Below are positions 31,345-45,430 of a stretch of 64,000 nucleotides of DNA, one piece after another (the first letter of the stretch is position 1; every line of letters starts with the position of its first letter). Position numbers and translations under genes: made by a program. Location of the stretch: positions 62,001 to 126,000 of the forward strand of contig MU385892.1 of assembly GCA_022497145.1 (NCBI GenBank), in the 5' to 3' direction. This stretch comes from Rostrohypoxylon terebratum (lineage: Eukaryota; Ascomycota; Sordariomycetes; Xylariales; Hypoxylaceae). The notes below the pieces were generated by a model that searched no databases, was not told the DNA's origin, and saw only the letters and a program-made list of their open reading frames with translations.

Positions 31345-33573
31345 TTAAGAAAAAAAATCTTTTTCAGATTTTGACCAGAATAATCTTCCGTCTTCGGGCA
31401 ATTCTCGGTTATGGACGTTGCGGCAGTGCGCCCTGATATTATCAGTGCGATGTCCTTTAAACGTCTTGTTGCAATCGCCGTTCGGGCACTTTATGGTTTT
31501 TTCCATATGTGATCTCTTATGTCGAGATAGATGCGAGCTGGTGTTTTTACCCTTGAAAGTCTTAGTACACAGGTCGCATTGCACGATGTTCGATGCTGGG
31601 GATATTGGATTATTGTTATTGTTCCTAAGAGATGTTAGAAGGGTACTGATATGGGGGTCGAATTAAGGAATACGCATACGACTCAAAAGTGGTAGATATT
31701 TCAGTGTTGGTTCCATACACACTCTGTGTGTAACTTCCCGAATCGATCGATACTGTAGGCTGGCTGGTACTTGTCTGGGAGGGGATGATGGACTGAAGTG
31801 ACCGAGAGTCCCGAGAAGTGGAAGCTTGTGACGCAAAGAGGCATGCGGGGTGATATCTCCCGTGAAAATCCCTCTCGATAATGTCGAGTTGTTGCTCAAG
31901 GGGTCTGTGCTTCCGACGACTATTCGACACCTCTATTCCGTAGGGTATGGGACAAGCTTGCAATACGGCTCGAGCAAAATCACGACAAGAGCCGGAATCT
32001 GGGAACAAGTTCTAATAGCGATGCGTTAATAAAAGCAAGGTGAAGGTGGATAGCCTGAACTCACTACACTGAGCCGGATCATGTAATGAATTGTATCGTT
32101 AACGGTGTGCAGGGCACCAAGCAAGGCCGCTGACCATGCGGTTGAGAAGATAGCTTGTGCTATTGGGTGTTGGGTGGATTGGGTAATAGAATTCTTGACT
32201 GGACCAGAAAGGACACTGTCTATTCTATGGAAAGACAACTTCTCGGAAACTCGAGCATTGGAGGTCAGTGACAAATTGTTCAAGCGAATCAACCCCTGGG
32301 CAAAAAGGTCGGGCAGATCGCCCTGGCTAGTGAAGTCTAAGACCATATCAGAAACTGTTCGTGACACGCCTCGGTATATTACCTACCGTCTATAAATTTT
32401 CTGAAGACAATAAAGGGGGTGGTCTGGTTTAGAGCATCTAAGCTCATCTGAGACTCGTGTGGGCGACAATTGGGCGTATGGGGATAATCATATGATGGTC
32501 CGGGGTCGTGTAAGTGAGGCTGACGCGAAAATGTGGAAGCAGTATCGATTCCATGTTGGAGGAAGGGTTGATTCCTATTGGTTGGCCCAACATAGGAAGT
32601 CATTAGATACTGATTGTCCAATGATCCGAATGGATTGACGGTCTGAGGTTGGTTAAGTTGATAAGGTGTTGAGTATTCATCATTGAGACGAGGGCTGAAT
32701 CCTGGGCTTGTGAATTGCCATAGGGCAAGGGAGTTGTCGTTGATAGTCTGGGGATAAAAGGTAGGGCTTGGGTTTGCGAATTGTCTTCCCGTCTCGAAAA
32801 CTGGTGTTTGGTAAGGGGGTCGAGTGGGTCGAGCATCTTCCAATGATGATTTGTCCACCAATTTCAACTGTTCAAACACTAGATTCAGGTCCTTTTGATT
32901 CGCCTCATTCATAGGTAGTGTGTTCACCCAACTAGTGAATGCCGACTGGGCAAGTTCGAAAGAGCTTCTCTCCGAGGCGTAATGAGAAATTGCATGCTGG
33001 ACTATCATGGCACAGAGGATCTCCGGAAATTCGGTGGGAACTTCGTTTTGTAAGATGTCTCCCAGGGACCGCAAGCCATAATTTCTGATATCCTTTGACT
33101 CTTCGCACGTCTTTAACCATTCTCCTAGCTCGCCCGGTATGGTTCGGAAGTACTTCTGGAGCTTCTGGTGATACTCCTCAATCTTATGAATGAACCGCCA
33201 TGAGGACTGCCACTGTGACTGACGGCCTCTGTTTCGACTATTAGAGGAGCCGTCAACTAAGCTAGCATTCACAGGTGGTTCGCAATTATTGCCCGCAGGT
33301 CGGTCGGGTTGAAAAGCGGGAATGGAGGGAGACGGGTGTAGGAAATGTAGATCAGAGGTTGCAGCAATCGTATCTGATTAGCTCGTTAGCCGACTATGCC
33401 TGCTTCAAACGGTAGATAGAACGCCTACCACCAGACACATCCGCGCACGCGCGCAGCGAATCTAAGAAGTCGCAAAGGATACCGAATGCTTTAATCTTCT
33501 GCAAGAGAGCGCCAGTGTTGATGTTGTGACCATAAGGCGGCGATGACAATGGCGACGTTGGATAATCTTCCAT
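31345..33573 (-). CDS. C2H2 zinc-finger protein, five exons
   Basis: Model join(33429..33573, 32387..33373, 32065..32354, 31674..32011, 31345..31624) on the minus strand, 679 aa; every junction keeps phase. The N-terminal region has a helical, HET-adaptor-like stretch (LLQKIKAFGILCDFLDSLRA, then WRFIHKIEEYHQKLQKYFRT). The middle is Ser/Pro/Asn/Gln-rich and disordered. The last exon carries two C2H2 fingers: CDLCTKTF...HLSRHKRSH and CPNGDCNKTF...IRAHCRNVH. It is probably a nuclear regulator, perhaps linked to defence-type signalling because of the helical head, but that is a guess. Intron 2 would be only 32 nt, unusually short; intron 4 has a clean TTCTAAC branch. An upstream non-coding or short coding exon cannot be excluded. 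Confidence 0.75.
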
Positions 33574-34872
33574 AATGGGAGCCTCCACTAGTTTTCCTTT
33601 GGAGACTGCTGGGTACTTGGGGCACTTGTCGTGGTGGTTCGGGGAATATGGTTAGGGGCGACAGCAGATGTTTGACCTTTGGTGATTCCAAAGGATTGAA
33701 TTCGCGCGGGAATGCCTCATTAAAAATAATTCCATCGTTGAGAAAGACAAGAACAACGCAGAGGAGCTATGGATGTTTTTTTCAACAAGTTCCAAGGTTG
33801 TCCTAACCTTCACTGCATTAGTACTGAGGTACACTCTATTGTCCTGGGCCTCAGTGCTGCTGCTGCGTTGTCCTCAGCAGTAACGAAGACGGAGATCGCA
33901 GAAAATCTGAAATTGGGAAAATGCGAATAGCACCCCTGGATCGATTTTTTCTAAAAATGCAATTACTTTTGAGGTGGAGCAGGCTCACCTCGTTGTATTC
34001 AGTTGTGACACTTGTCCGCGGTGCTTTCCAGAAAACGGGATTTGTGTTTTCTGTGGTCTATTCAAATTTCATGTCAATCGGGTACGGCTGACTCCCATCA
34101 GACCCAAGCGGGGTAGCTCAGTTGTAAGGCCATATTGCACATCCATGAAGAATAACCCCTCGGGATAGGTATTGCGCATCATGGTTTCTAAGCCACTGGT
34201 TACATCCAAGAACCAATCTGGCTAGGTACACGGTTTTACGCCATATATCAGAAATCTCCTAAATCTAGGTGGCTTTCTTGGTTCGTCCAAGTTATCGGAA
34301 CTATCACCGAAATTTCTTTTGTACCTAGTTGGTTTTTGAGCTGGCCACGAGTTGAAAAGAAAAGAGACCTGCAAGGTGAAGAGTTGGGCAAGCATAATAA
34401 GAAGGTGGGGGTAAGGATCGGGCACCAGCGCGCACTTTAAGCGACTGAGCGCAACTGGGATTGGGCTGAGCTCGCTGGGAGTTGAGGCATAGCGCCCGTG
34501 TATAGTGCTGATAGCCGACATGAATGAACCTGAGTTTCTCTGTCGCTATCCACTCGACTACACGAGGCGACAAGGTCATGAACCTATGCTCGAGGGTTAA
34601 GGACGCGCTGTACTTTCCGTACTCCTCTATACATGGATGTCTCAATGTCGGTTTCTCGGTGGCTCGCCGCATTGTTTAGGCACGAATGAATGTACTGATG
34701 ATTGGTAGAGAGGTGTATGTGGTGGTAGTCGATTCTGGACACGGTGACTACCGGCGCCTTTGACTGTAGTAAAGATGTGCTCACCGTGGTAGCAATTCGA
34801 CAGAAGACCATAATCAACGAATGCCCATTCGCGCATTCAAGTCTACCTAGGTAGAAAGCAATAGGGTAGCAC

Positions 34873-35065
34873 GTCAGATTTTGTCATGGTACAGATTTTC
34901 GGGGACTCGGGAAATTTTGTCCAGACCAAATCGGAAACTGACAAAATCTGACTGTGGCGCAGAATGCGGCGCCTTATTCCCTGATCAGGATTTGAAACCA
35001 ACTCGAGGAAAAAATGTTCACCCCAAATCTGTTCAAATCCAGAGAGATTTTGTCCTTGACAAAAT
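34873..35065. repeat. Inverted repeats built on ATTTTGTC
   Basis: GTCAGATTTTGTCA (34873-34886) has an exact inverted copy at 34939-34952, giving a possible 80-nt foldback. A second hairpin, ATTTTGTC-CTT-GACAAAAT, lies at 35047-35065, and a further ATTTTGTC at about 34913. Five copies of the 8-mer in about 190 bp suggest a decayed foldback element or clustered binding site. Confidence 0.55.
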
Positions 35066-35372
35066 TCAACGCAACTTGTCTGTTACGTAGTATCACGTAG
35101 CTCGTTTGTACCATTGCATATTTGCCACCGTCTAGGGTGTGCTGGGTGTGCTGGGTGTAGCGGAACGCGTTGAGAGGCTATGCGGCTACAGACGATTTTC
35201 TGGTCTGTCGCCAGGTCACAGAGCAAAAAGATGGCGGTGTAAACTGCATACCACCACCAAGCTGTACATAGCGTAGTCGATCATTTGATTTTTAACTGAT
35301 CTAACGTTTCAGATAGACGAGAGGAAACGGGTATCCTAGAGATCATTGACTTGGAAAAGTTTGCTGTTGGAT

Positions 35373-35464
35373 AATTCGACTTTTATCGTTTAAAGTACTT
35401 GTAATTGTTCAAGTTTGGGAACTTCGAAATTTCGAAGTTCCCAGATTTTGATAGAAGTCGAATT
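35373..35464. repeat. 28-bp perfect palindrome nested in a larger inverted repeat
   Basis: The half-site TGGGAACTTCGAAA (35416-35429) is followed at once by its reverse complement (35430-35443), with no spacer. Around it AATTCGACTTTTATC (35373-35387) faces GATAGAAGTCGAATT (35450-35464), 14 of 15 matching. Confidence 0.7.
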
Positions 35465-36936
35465 TGAGTTGGCTAAAATAGATTTAAGTTAAAGCAATGC
35501 CGCTGAGTGGGTTCAGCGGTTCGCACTTGCTGTCTACAGAGGTATACATACCTCCACATTCTAACCAGGAAGCTCCAGCCAGGCTATGGGCTGCAATAAG
35601 GGTCTGAGGTCATTTAGTTGGCTAATTCGTAGCGGTAGCTTCCCGTCTATCGTCATTCAAACCGCTAAAACGTGTTATACACATGGCGAACATGGAAAGC
35701 ACGGCAAGGGGATTGGGCAGGCTGGCAGGTGGTATCCATTGGTACAATACCTACCCAACTAATTGGGTCATGCCCAGGCAGCCAGGTCAGGGATTTACAA
35801 CTTAACATTAACCTGAGTAGAAGGTTCCGAGCTACCGAGGCGCACCATCATTCCAGTATGTAGGTACAATACCTATTGTAATTGCGACATCTCGATACCA
35901 AATTCCGATTCCTACCTTCTACTATTATTCCAGTTTTTTTCCCAAATGCGATACCGCCCGAGTACCTATCTAAGCAGTACCTAGCATACACTACACGTGT
36001 GCGTAAATATGCACGTAATATATGACGAGCTTCCAACAAGCCGTTTGTCCACCTTGAATCTTTGACAAATTTAAGCGCAAGGTGAGTCATTGAAGAAGTA
36101 TCCGCAGCTACCTCATCTTATATGCAAATGTCCTTGCAGATACGGTGCACGACACAGCGCTCCAGCCGTAGAATTAACGAGGGAAAAATAAAAAAGAGGC
36201 TCATCATAGCCACAATAAGCAGATAGGTGTGTGATGTACTGGAGGTGTGTGATGCGTTGTCAATTCCCCTATCCAAGTCCCTATTCAAGTCATTATTAGC
36301 CCGACAACCTACAAAGTACCCATCCTGAGAGAATTGGAGATTGAGGACTCCCATCCATCTAAAAGTTTGCGGGGATCAAATACTAGTAGCGTGCAGTTGG
36401 TTAACCAAGAACATGGATGACATGCAACTTTGGGTACCTACTTACCTAGTATCAACCTAGTAGATATTTAGTAGGTATGACATAGCCCTGCACGGCAATA
36501 GAAAGGATACACAATAGAGAACGGTTCTTCGTTTCGGCAATTGGATGAACGGTGGTCTCCCAGGTTTAGCATTAACATTCATTAGATATATTAGCATTAG
36601 ATCTATCGCAGCCTTATTATGACTATCCTTACGCCCAATCGCCCTTTGTATGTGGTAGTTCTTGTCATTAATCATAATCCGTATCGAGATACCCCAGCTA
36701 TAGATCGATCATCTTCCCTTGTCTATCTCGACGCAGTCTCATTGCTCCACACCGCCGGAACCTATCCTACGAAATCTGCTCGTAGAGATGGAAGGAGATG
36801 CGAGCTACGGCTCGTAAATTAGTCCACAGATAGGAGACACCCAAGGCACCCCCTTTCATCAGCTATACACACAAGTGTGGCGGGTACTTCAACAGCCACT
36901 GCCTACCTGTCATGGGAACAGCTCGCGTTCTACTGC

Positions 36937-38753
<1,817 letters not shown>

Positions 38754-40178
38754 GGAGAGATAATAGATATCCCTCTCCCCGTCAGGCGATAGGGATAATA
38801 GAGATACATTACCAATATACTAGCAAGGTAGATGGCCAGTAAGAAATGCCGAGGATAGAAATAGAAGCTGGAATGGATCTGAAAGCGAGCCGTGCAAATC
38901 GGATTTAGTGAAACGCAGGCGGCGAAGGATAACAAATGTAAGTGTCAGGAATTGTGAATTGTGAAAGGTTCTTGGCAAGAGGCCAGGGACGATAACCCAG
39001 TGGATAACCCATGCAGCTGTTATTTATTAGGTAAAATTACCAGTGCACCTTCCTGACTTACCCTGACCTACCTGACCGGGTCCGCTCGTATTACACTACT
39101 GAAGTCGCTAATTCCCGGTTATCCGGCAAAGTTCACACTGGAGGCTCCCTAACCCCTACTGGGTCGTTCGCTAATTGGCTTTCGTAGCGTTGTTTACTTG
39201 AGTTTATCAGTCAGGTACAGAAGCAGATCGGGTAGATCCTTACCCCACTGAAAAGGATGTTCCTTATGTAAGCCATCATTTCAAGACCGATCTGGTACGA
39301 AAATGGTATCATCTAAAAGTCTAATAAGTATTGTACTCATATTAAGGTTGCACAAAGATCAAGAATCCTCAGACAAAGTGATATCAGAACTTTAAAGGAA
39401 CGTCAAGATCAACCATGTTTGGTTACTTTCTAAAACTGACAATCATGATTAAGTATTAGAACCAACATGCATTAAATCCTCAAAAGATTCGATACTCACC
39501 CAATTACACCAATTACGTGGCTCACACTACTACTATCGTCACTCCGGCAACTAAGACAAAGACTTCTAACAGAAGTTGGCAGGCGAGCTTATGTGAGACA
39601 ATTCACTTTCAGCCATAACATGTGAAGAAAAATCTCGTGTAAGACTCATCTAGCCTATGGACTTGGGCTCTTGGCTCTAGCATCGGGGCCTTTTAGCCTT
39701 TTACACGGGAATACACTGTGGATCAAGGCTATCACTTCAATTGAGAAGAAGGAACTTGACGAGGGAATCTCAATATGTGATTGCAATAGGGAAATCTGGT
39801 TGCTAATAGATACTCAATACCCCCCCACCTTACCACATAAGCAGGAAACTCATTTAATGAGCTTATCATTGATCAAAGGATATGCTTTTCAACAGTCTCT
39901 CCTCAATAGAGCAACACACCAATTCTCCATACTGATGTTGGAACGCCGCTTGATCTAATGCAATCAACACCACCAAGTCAGAACTCAACTTCTAGGTCAC
40001 ATGACACCCCTCTACTTCATCGCGTGGCCTAGATACAACACATCATACACAGGACACTTACACTCCTACAATGGCCAATGCGCTTCCACTACGTAGGTAT
40101 TCAAGCATAGAAATAGAGAAATCAATGATTTTCATTGAATTGACCTGACATTATGATTACATGTAATACGTAGCAACC
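38754..40178. other. Intergenic, about 1.4 kb
   Basis: AT-rich. The frame at 39671-39958 starts on TTG-like context and shows no motif. No repeats or RNAs recognised. Confidence 0.5.
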
Positions 40179-41231
40179 TTATTTTTGAAATTTATCAAAG
40201 AACCTGCCAATGATCATTTCGTAAACCTTCCAAAATTCCCTTCCGAATCTCGTCCACCCCCTCGATTTACCCTTATCACTTTGACTAGACCCCATTGGCC
40301 CGTCCTCTTCGTCCTCTATCTCAGTCTCTTCCTCATCTCCTAACCTCATATTCTCAACCACCCACGCAATTTCCTTAGCCACAATCTCGGGGCGATCTCT
40401 CTGAACATTGTGTCCGCAATCGGGCACGTTGACCAGCCTCTTCGTGCCTCCCTCCTTAGCAAGGTCCAACTGCCTCCTCTTCATATCCTCGTCCGCGTCC
40501 TCCCACACCCCCAACATCACCCTCCGCTTCATCAACTCTCCCCTCTTAAACTCATCCCCCTCCCCTAGATTCTGCTCCGCCCTCTCGAGGTCATCCCACA
40601 TCTTCAGGAACGAGTTCCCCTTAACCACGCTCAACGGCCTGTCCCCAAGAACCCGCCTCTTATACTGTCTCTCCTCAACCTTCGGATCCAACCCTCCCTC
40701 CTGCCCCGTCTCCACCAGCACCACGCCACAAACCTGTCTCGGACCATACGCATCTCCATCTCCCTCTCCCTCCGCATCCCCGCTTCCCACCTCCCCTTCT
40801 CCCTCCCCCTTAACCTCCCTCTCCAAAAACATCCTCGCAAACGAGCCCCCATACGAATGCGCAACCAGCACATACGGGCCCCTCAACCCCTCCCCCCTCA
40901 AATACGCCCTCAACTCCCTCGTCGCAGCCGCCGGTTTCGGGTTGCCCTCTCCGCGATTATACAGCAAGACCCTCAGCGCGCCCGGTCCCTCGCACAGCAT
41001 CCTTGCCAGCCGGTCCCAGCTAGGCGAGCACGACGCCCCGGACCCGTGAAAGCAGATGACGAGGGGCGACCCCTCGGCGCCTCCCGATTCCGGGATCAAT
41101 AATTGGTGTTCGGGCGCCGACAGCGATGCGACGTCGGTAGCAGCAGTCGTAGTACTAGTAGTAGTGTCAGGGGTAGGGGTAGGGGTCCGCGGCGTCGATG
41201 ACGTCGCGTCGTCTCCACCCGCCGTAGCCAT
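40179..41231 (-). CDS. Alpha/beta hydrolase
   Basis: Single exon, 350 aa. After a Thr/Ser/Pro-rich head of 40 residues the fold begins with SPLVICFHGSGASCSPSW (oxyanion-side HG motif) and reaches the nucleophile elbow VLVAHSYGGSFARMF, with Ser in HSYGG. The catalytic His is in VPDCGHNVQRDRPE. The acid residue is probably within the cap-following segment but cannot be fixed by eye. Substrate unknown. An acidic stretch (EEETEIEDEEDG) precedes a C-terminal WTRFGREFWKVYEMIIGRFF helix that could touch membranes. An insert rich in GEGEGD/GDAEGEGDGD interrupts the domain near residue 145. The coding strand is very purine-rich. Confidence 0.88.
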   Translation of the reverse strand: MATAGGDDATSSTPRTPTPTPDTTTSTTTAATDVASLSAPEHQLLIPESGGAEGSPLVICFHGSGASCSPSWDRLARMLCEGPGALRVLLYNRGEGNPKPAAATRELRAYLRGEGLRGPYVLVAHSYGGSFARMFLEREVKGEGEGEVGSGDAEGEGDGDAYGPRQVCGVVLVETGQEGGLDPKVEERQYKRRVLGDRPLSVVKGNSFLKMWDDLERAEQNLGEGDEFKRGELMKRRVMLGVWEDADEDMKRRQLDLAKEGGTKRLVNVPDCGHNVQRDRPEIVAKEIAWVVENMRLGDEEETEIEDEEDGPMGSSQSDKGKSRGWTRFGREFWKVYEMIIGRFFDKFQK

Positions 41232-41893
41232 GGTGTCGCGTACGCGCGTCCGAGCTAACCGAGTATCAATGACGTCGATTGCTCGCTCATCTCATTGAAC
41301 AATGGCTCAGAGACGTAGGGAGCTCAAGAGGTAAGACCCATCGCGCGGGAGATGAGGAAAGAGCTGGGCTTACGATGAAGTTGTGACGAACTTGGTGAGA
41401 AGAGGCTACGGATCCTTCTTATGCACGTAAATGCAGTTGATGAGGCTTGCGTGCACGGACCAGCAATAATTCTGCAGATCTGAATAAGGAGGCGATTGTA
41501 TTACTGTGGCACCGCGCATCTACAGTCATTATTCAGGGTCAGGTACTGTACTGTATTAACATTGTGAATTTTTATTTTTGTATTCCTCTGGAACAGGGGA
41601 ATATAGATATTGATCACGTCGGATCTGGGTATATCCAAGCAGTCTTCATATGCAATCCTGATTCCTCAATACACCGTGACCCGCGTCCGTAGATGCCTTA
41701 GAGGACATTATACCTAAAAATCAAGATCCGATTCCTCATAAACGCCCAGATAGGCCCCGCATTAGCTCCAATAGTTATGCTTTTCCACTCATTTAAACGC
41801 CGAACCATGCAAATGCTATTCCGCTAATATGTAAAATATGTCCCCGAACCGTTTATCTAAACCCCGGGAAGACTCTGAGAGCCGTACGTTTCC
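41232..41893. other. Intergenic, 660 bp
   Basis: Promoter of the hydrolase and 3' flank of the RING gene; no feature recognised. Confidence 0.5.
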
Positions 41894-43445
41894 CTATTGA
41901 CAGGTTAGGTTTTGAATCAATCTAGTGGCGGGCAACTTGCATTGAGATCGCCCGTCGTCGCTATTAGTTTCATCGACGGGGACGACTAAGTCCTGCATAC
42001 GATCACGAGCTGTCCCGACAGTACTTGGCCTGTCAACTCTTGGCTGCGGCTGCTGCTCTGGCAGATCAACGGCTTCCTCTTCCGGCTTCGGAGATGATAC
42101 ACGACATATATGTTTTTTCACAGAACTGCTCCACGACGACAATCTCTGCCGCCCTCTTTCGACGTCCACGTGTATTATACCACCGTGTGACCTAAGTCTT
42201 CTTGTCCCGAACTCCCTGCGCACCATAGAATTGGTGATCTTGGGGCAGTACCCAGGAGGGAGCATCGATGCTTTGCAGGAAGGACATAGTGAGCTCAGTT
42301 GGCTTAAGAACTCATCAATGCATTCTGGGTGAAAGATGTGGCCACAAGGCAATTCGCGGATAATCGTCTTCTTAGATTCGAAATCCTCTAAGCAGATAAG
42401 ACACGCGGGCTGATAGTCGATGGGATTCTCAATTTTCTCGGCCCTGACACTTACGGGCTGTCGGCTCGTCTCTGATGATCTCCTCCCCTTCGAAAATTTT
42501 GGCGACGTAGGTGATGTAGGTGATGTCGGTATAGGTGGGTCGTAATTATATGTAAATAGCGGAAATGTCTGTATATGGTCCATTGGTACTCTCAGTCGCT
42601 TGATTCCCAATGCTTCCAGATTTACTTCTCCCCGCTCAACACGTCGTCGTAATGCGGCGCGACGACGACTCTGGACAAAATGCATAAGTAAAGATGTACT
42701 GCCAATAACGGCTACTATTACTCCTAGAATGATCAGAATAAAAGCCCAGAGGGGGAGTGTCGTCGATACGGTGATGACCGATAACTCAGTCCATACTCGT
42801 ACGTAATCGGCTGGGTTTGGTGAATACGTCGAAATGATCTGGTCGCTGAACGGGACCGTAGATAGGTCGCCAGAGTAGAGACTGAGTTGACGCATCATCT
42901 CGTTTCCTGATCTTCCAGGAATTGCGTATACGGGATACCGATTTTGCGTTTTCCAGACGTTCCCGTCGCCTAGATCCCAGGCGTCATCATCAGCATCTGG
43001 GGGCTGACTCGTATCGTTATCGTCTGGACGATAGACTAACATGCCTCGAATAGGATCTAGCCTGGCCGAGGAAAGAAAGGACTGGGTACAATTGTTGCTG
43101 ATCCATGGTGCAAGGGCGATTAGATTATAATTCGTAGTTGGTAAGTTGACCTGGCGGGTCACGTTTTTAGGTATGTAATTTGCTGTTATATTCTGGCACG
43201 GGTCGTCGTCGGCCAGGTCCGGAACATATAGTAGACCTTGGACCACTCCATTTGCCGTCGACACTGAGGTAGTTGATAGGGTAGTAACGTTTCCAAGTAG
43301 GTCCTCCGAATATGCTATCTGACTCTATCGCGATGTGTAAGTAGATAATAGACTCATCCAAAGGTCGGTCCTAGGGTATTAGTCTTGAGACATACAGATA
43401 AAGCAGTAATGTTTCTGAGGATGGTGCTAGGAATCGAATGGCCAT
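41894..43445 (-). CDS. Membrane RING-H2 ubiquitin ligase
   Basis: Main exon 41894..43322; a 5' exon 43396..43445 (MAIRFLAPSSETLLLYL) is proposed with a GTATGT donor and a weak GAG acceptor, giving 492 aa. The luminal or extracellular part has several NxS/T sites (NITA, NVTR, NCTQ, NDTS). One membrane segment follows (LPLWAFILIILGVIVAVIG, about residues 204-228). The cytosolic part carries a RING-H2 finger at about 322-374: CLICLEDFESKKTIIRELPC, GHIFHPECIDEF, CPSCKASM, which fits the C3H2C3 spacing. The architecture (luminal domain, TM, RING-H2) resembles endosomal or vacuolar PA-TM-RING ligases, though the PA domain is not evident. The tail is disordered. The start is the uncertain part. Confidence 0.85.
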
Positions 43446-43582
43446 CGGACCAGCTAGGATTGCTGAACAACAATCTACCGACATGTCAGTATATATATGC
43501 TTTCTACTTAGCCGAAGGACATTGGACTTTGGTAATTGCATGAGTCAGGCATGGGCTTAGGCATGGACATGGACGGCTGAGC

Positions 43583-43610
43583 TAATAATGATGCTGATGA
43601 TGCTGATGAT
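43583..43610. repeat. GATGATGCT microsatellite
   Basis: Three imperfect GATGATGCT units in a row. Confidence 0.6.
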
Positions 43611-44071
43611 GCACGGCTATAGCGAGATGGTACTAGGTGAGGCACGAGGAGACTCGGCGAGTACACCTATGCAATGCATGTTACGTGATACGATGCAAGC
43701 GATGCAGCGATCGTAAATGCACCGCCGAACGCACTCAGCACCGTTGATATCATCATCGTCGCTGATCGAATCAAGCATTTACAGCTAGTAGCCATCCAGC
43801 CAACCATCAATGGCCAAGGTGGTTAAGCTTTGGTTAACGACCTAGTACCTGCTTGGCAGTGTCCATCGAAATGGAAAAGAAAAAAGAAGCTTTTTCTTGG
43901 CAACGTACACGACATTCCGGACGGTTTGGAGTGCTGTAAAAAGAACGTCAGCTGTGGCCTGCCAAGGGATTCTAAAGAGGGCTCGGCTGTTGCCAAGAAA
44001 GATCAATCGTAATAACAAACAGCTCTCGGCAGCGGGGAAAAAAAGAGACCAGATGCTATTAGAACTAATAG

Positions 44072-44089
44072 TTTTTTTTTTTTTTTTTT
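44072..44089. repeat. Poly(T) tract, 18 nt
   Basis: Eighteen consecutive T followed by CCCAAG and an A-rich run; possible retro-insertion scar or replication-slippage site. Confidence 0.8.
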
Positions 44090-44317
44090 CCCAAGAAAAA
44101 AAATATATATGACGAATTTACATTACAACGAGTAACCAAGTAAGAAATTAGAATTATATAAGAAAAAAGGGTCCAAGACATACACATGCTCTTGTAATCA
44201 TGATCTTACTTAAGGAATTGTTGAGACATTACGGTCGACGATTAGCAACGAAAGAGAGACAGAATCTCAAGAACGTGGAGGACGCGAAGAATAACAGGCA
44301 AAGCGGGATGGTAGAAC

Positions 44318-44405
44318 AGTGGGCAGACAGTGGGCAGTGGGCAGTGGGCAGCGGGCAGTGGACAATAAGGCCAGTGGTCAGCGAACAGCGAGCGGCGAGC
44401 GGCGA
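44318..44405. repeat. GTGGGCA minisatellite
   Basis: Tandem, diverging GTGGGCA/GCGGGCA units that grade into AGCGAACAGCGAGCGGCGA units. Confidence 0.65.
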
Positions 44406-45406
44406 CTAATTGTGTGTATGGGTATGGAGCAAGAGTAAGGAAAAGCGATAAAAATGTTGTTCTTGGCAAGTTTGGGGGTTAGGAGATTTGGGGGAGATGG
44501 AAAAGTAGAACAATAAGGGGTCAGGGAATAATTACTAGGTAGTAGCAGGGATGGGGGAGAAGGGTGGAAGGGGGAAGTGGACTGGGTAGGAAGTAGGAAA
44601 GTACGAAGTAGTAGTAGTCAATCAAGTAGGTACGTAGTGAAGTATTTCCAATTTTCCAGCCATCATCAGCTGAGGAAGTGACCTAATTGCCTGTTGCATC
44701 AAATGTGCACAAGGACCCATTCTGATTTGAGGATGCCGTCCATGCTGTTCTACACATATAATACATACATGGCATTAGTACAATGCATATGGGCATGTAT
44801 ACATTGATACTCAATGCTGCTATCAAGGCACTTGACTTTCTCATGGATATGCGCACGCACATTCACATTAAAAAAGGGTACCTACTTTGCGAGACCGTCA
44901 ATTGTAAAATAAAGAAATACAGGTAGTGGCAGAGTGGCTGTGTGATAACCTTGGAAACAATTCCGACTATTAATTGATACCTACCTCTTACTGTAACCAA
45001 GTATCCCGTACCGCCCGTATTATATCTATCCTACTTAAACAGGCTTAGACCGCTACAGAGTCTGTGCTAGCGCACCCCGTAATGCACAGAGTCACAGACT
45101 AAGGCAGATGTACCTTCCTAAGTCCCATCTCATCCTTCAGCGTTATCTAACGTTGGGTTGCCTAGCCTAGAGAGATATGTACCTTACATGCGGATTTGAA
45201 AGGAATGGGGGTCTTGTTAGGGTTGAGAGGATCTCTGGGATCTCGGGATAACTTGCATCAACGATGGTATTGAGAACACGAAATCTGCACAGAGATATAT
45301 GAGCTATTATTTATATAGATATGCAGGACTCAGCTGCAATATGCTGTTTATATGCAGGTGCGTATGGTACATCGGTAGGTACGGTGCCTATGACGCTAGG
45401 GGCAGC

Positions 45407-45430
45407 GGTTGGCGGTTGGCGGTTGGCGGG
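45407..45430. repeat. TTGGCGG tandem repeat
   Basis: Three consecutive 7-mers of GGTTGGC type. Confidence 0.65.

Larger units (their letters stand above)
33574..36936. other. Gene-free stretch, 3.4 kb, with inverted repeats
   Basis: No supportable gene on either strand. It carries the inverted repeats at 34873-35065 and 35373-35464 and a short GGGTGTGCT tandem repeat near 35134-35160. TAGGTA-type motifs are dense at 35935-36480. It separates the C2H2 and GH47 genes. Confidence 0.5.

Noticed and set aside
34109..34175. A-box-like GGGGTAGCTCAGTTG suggesting a tRNA gene
   Set aside because: No B box, no acceptor pairing and no anticodon arm could be found downstream.
40408..41049. 213-codon plus frame antisense to the hydrolase
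   Set aside because: Ser/Pro-rich shadow caused by the purine-rich coding strand; the hydrolase has catalytic motifs.
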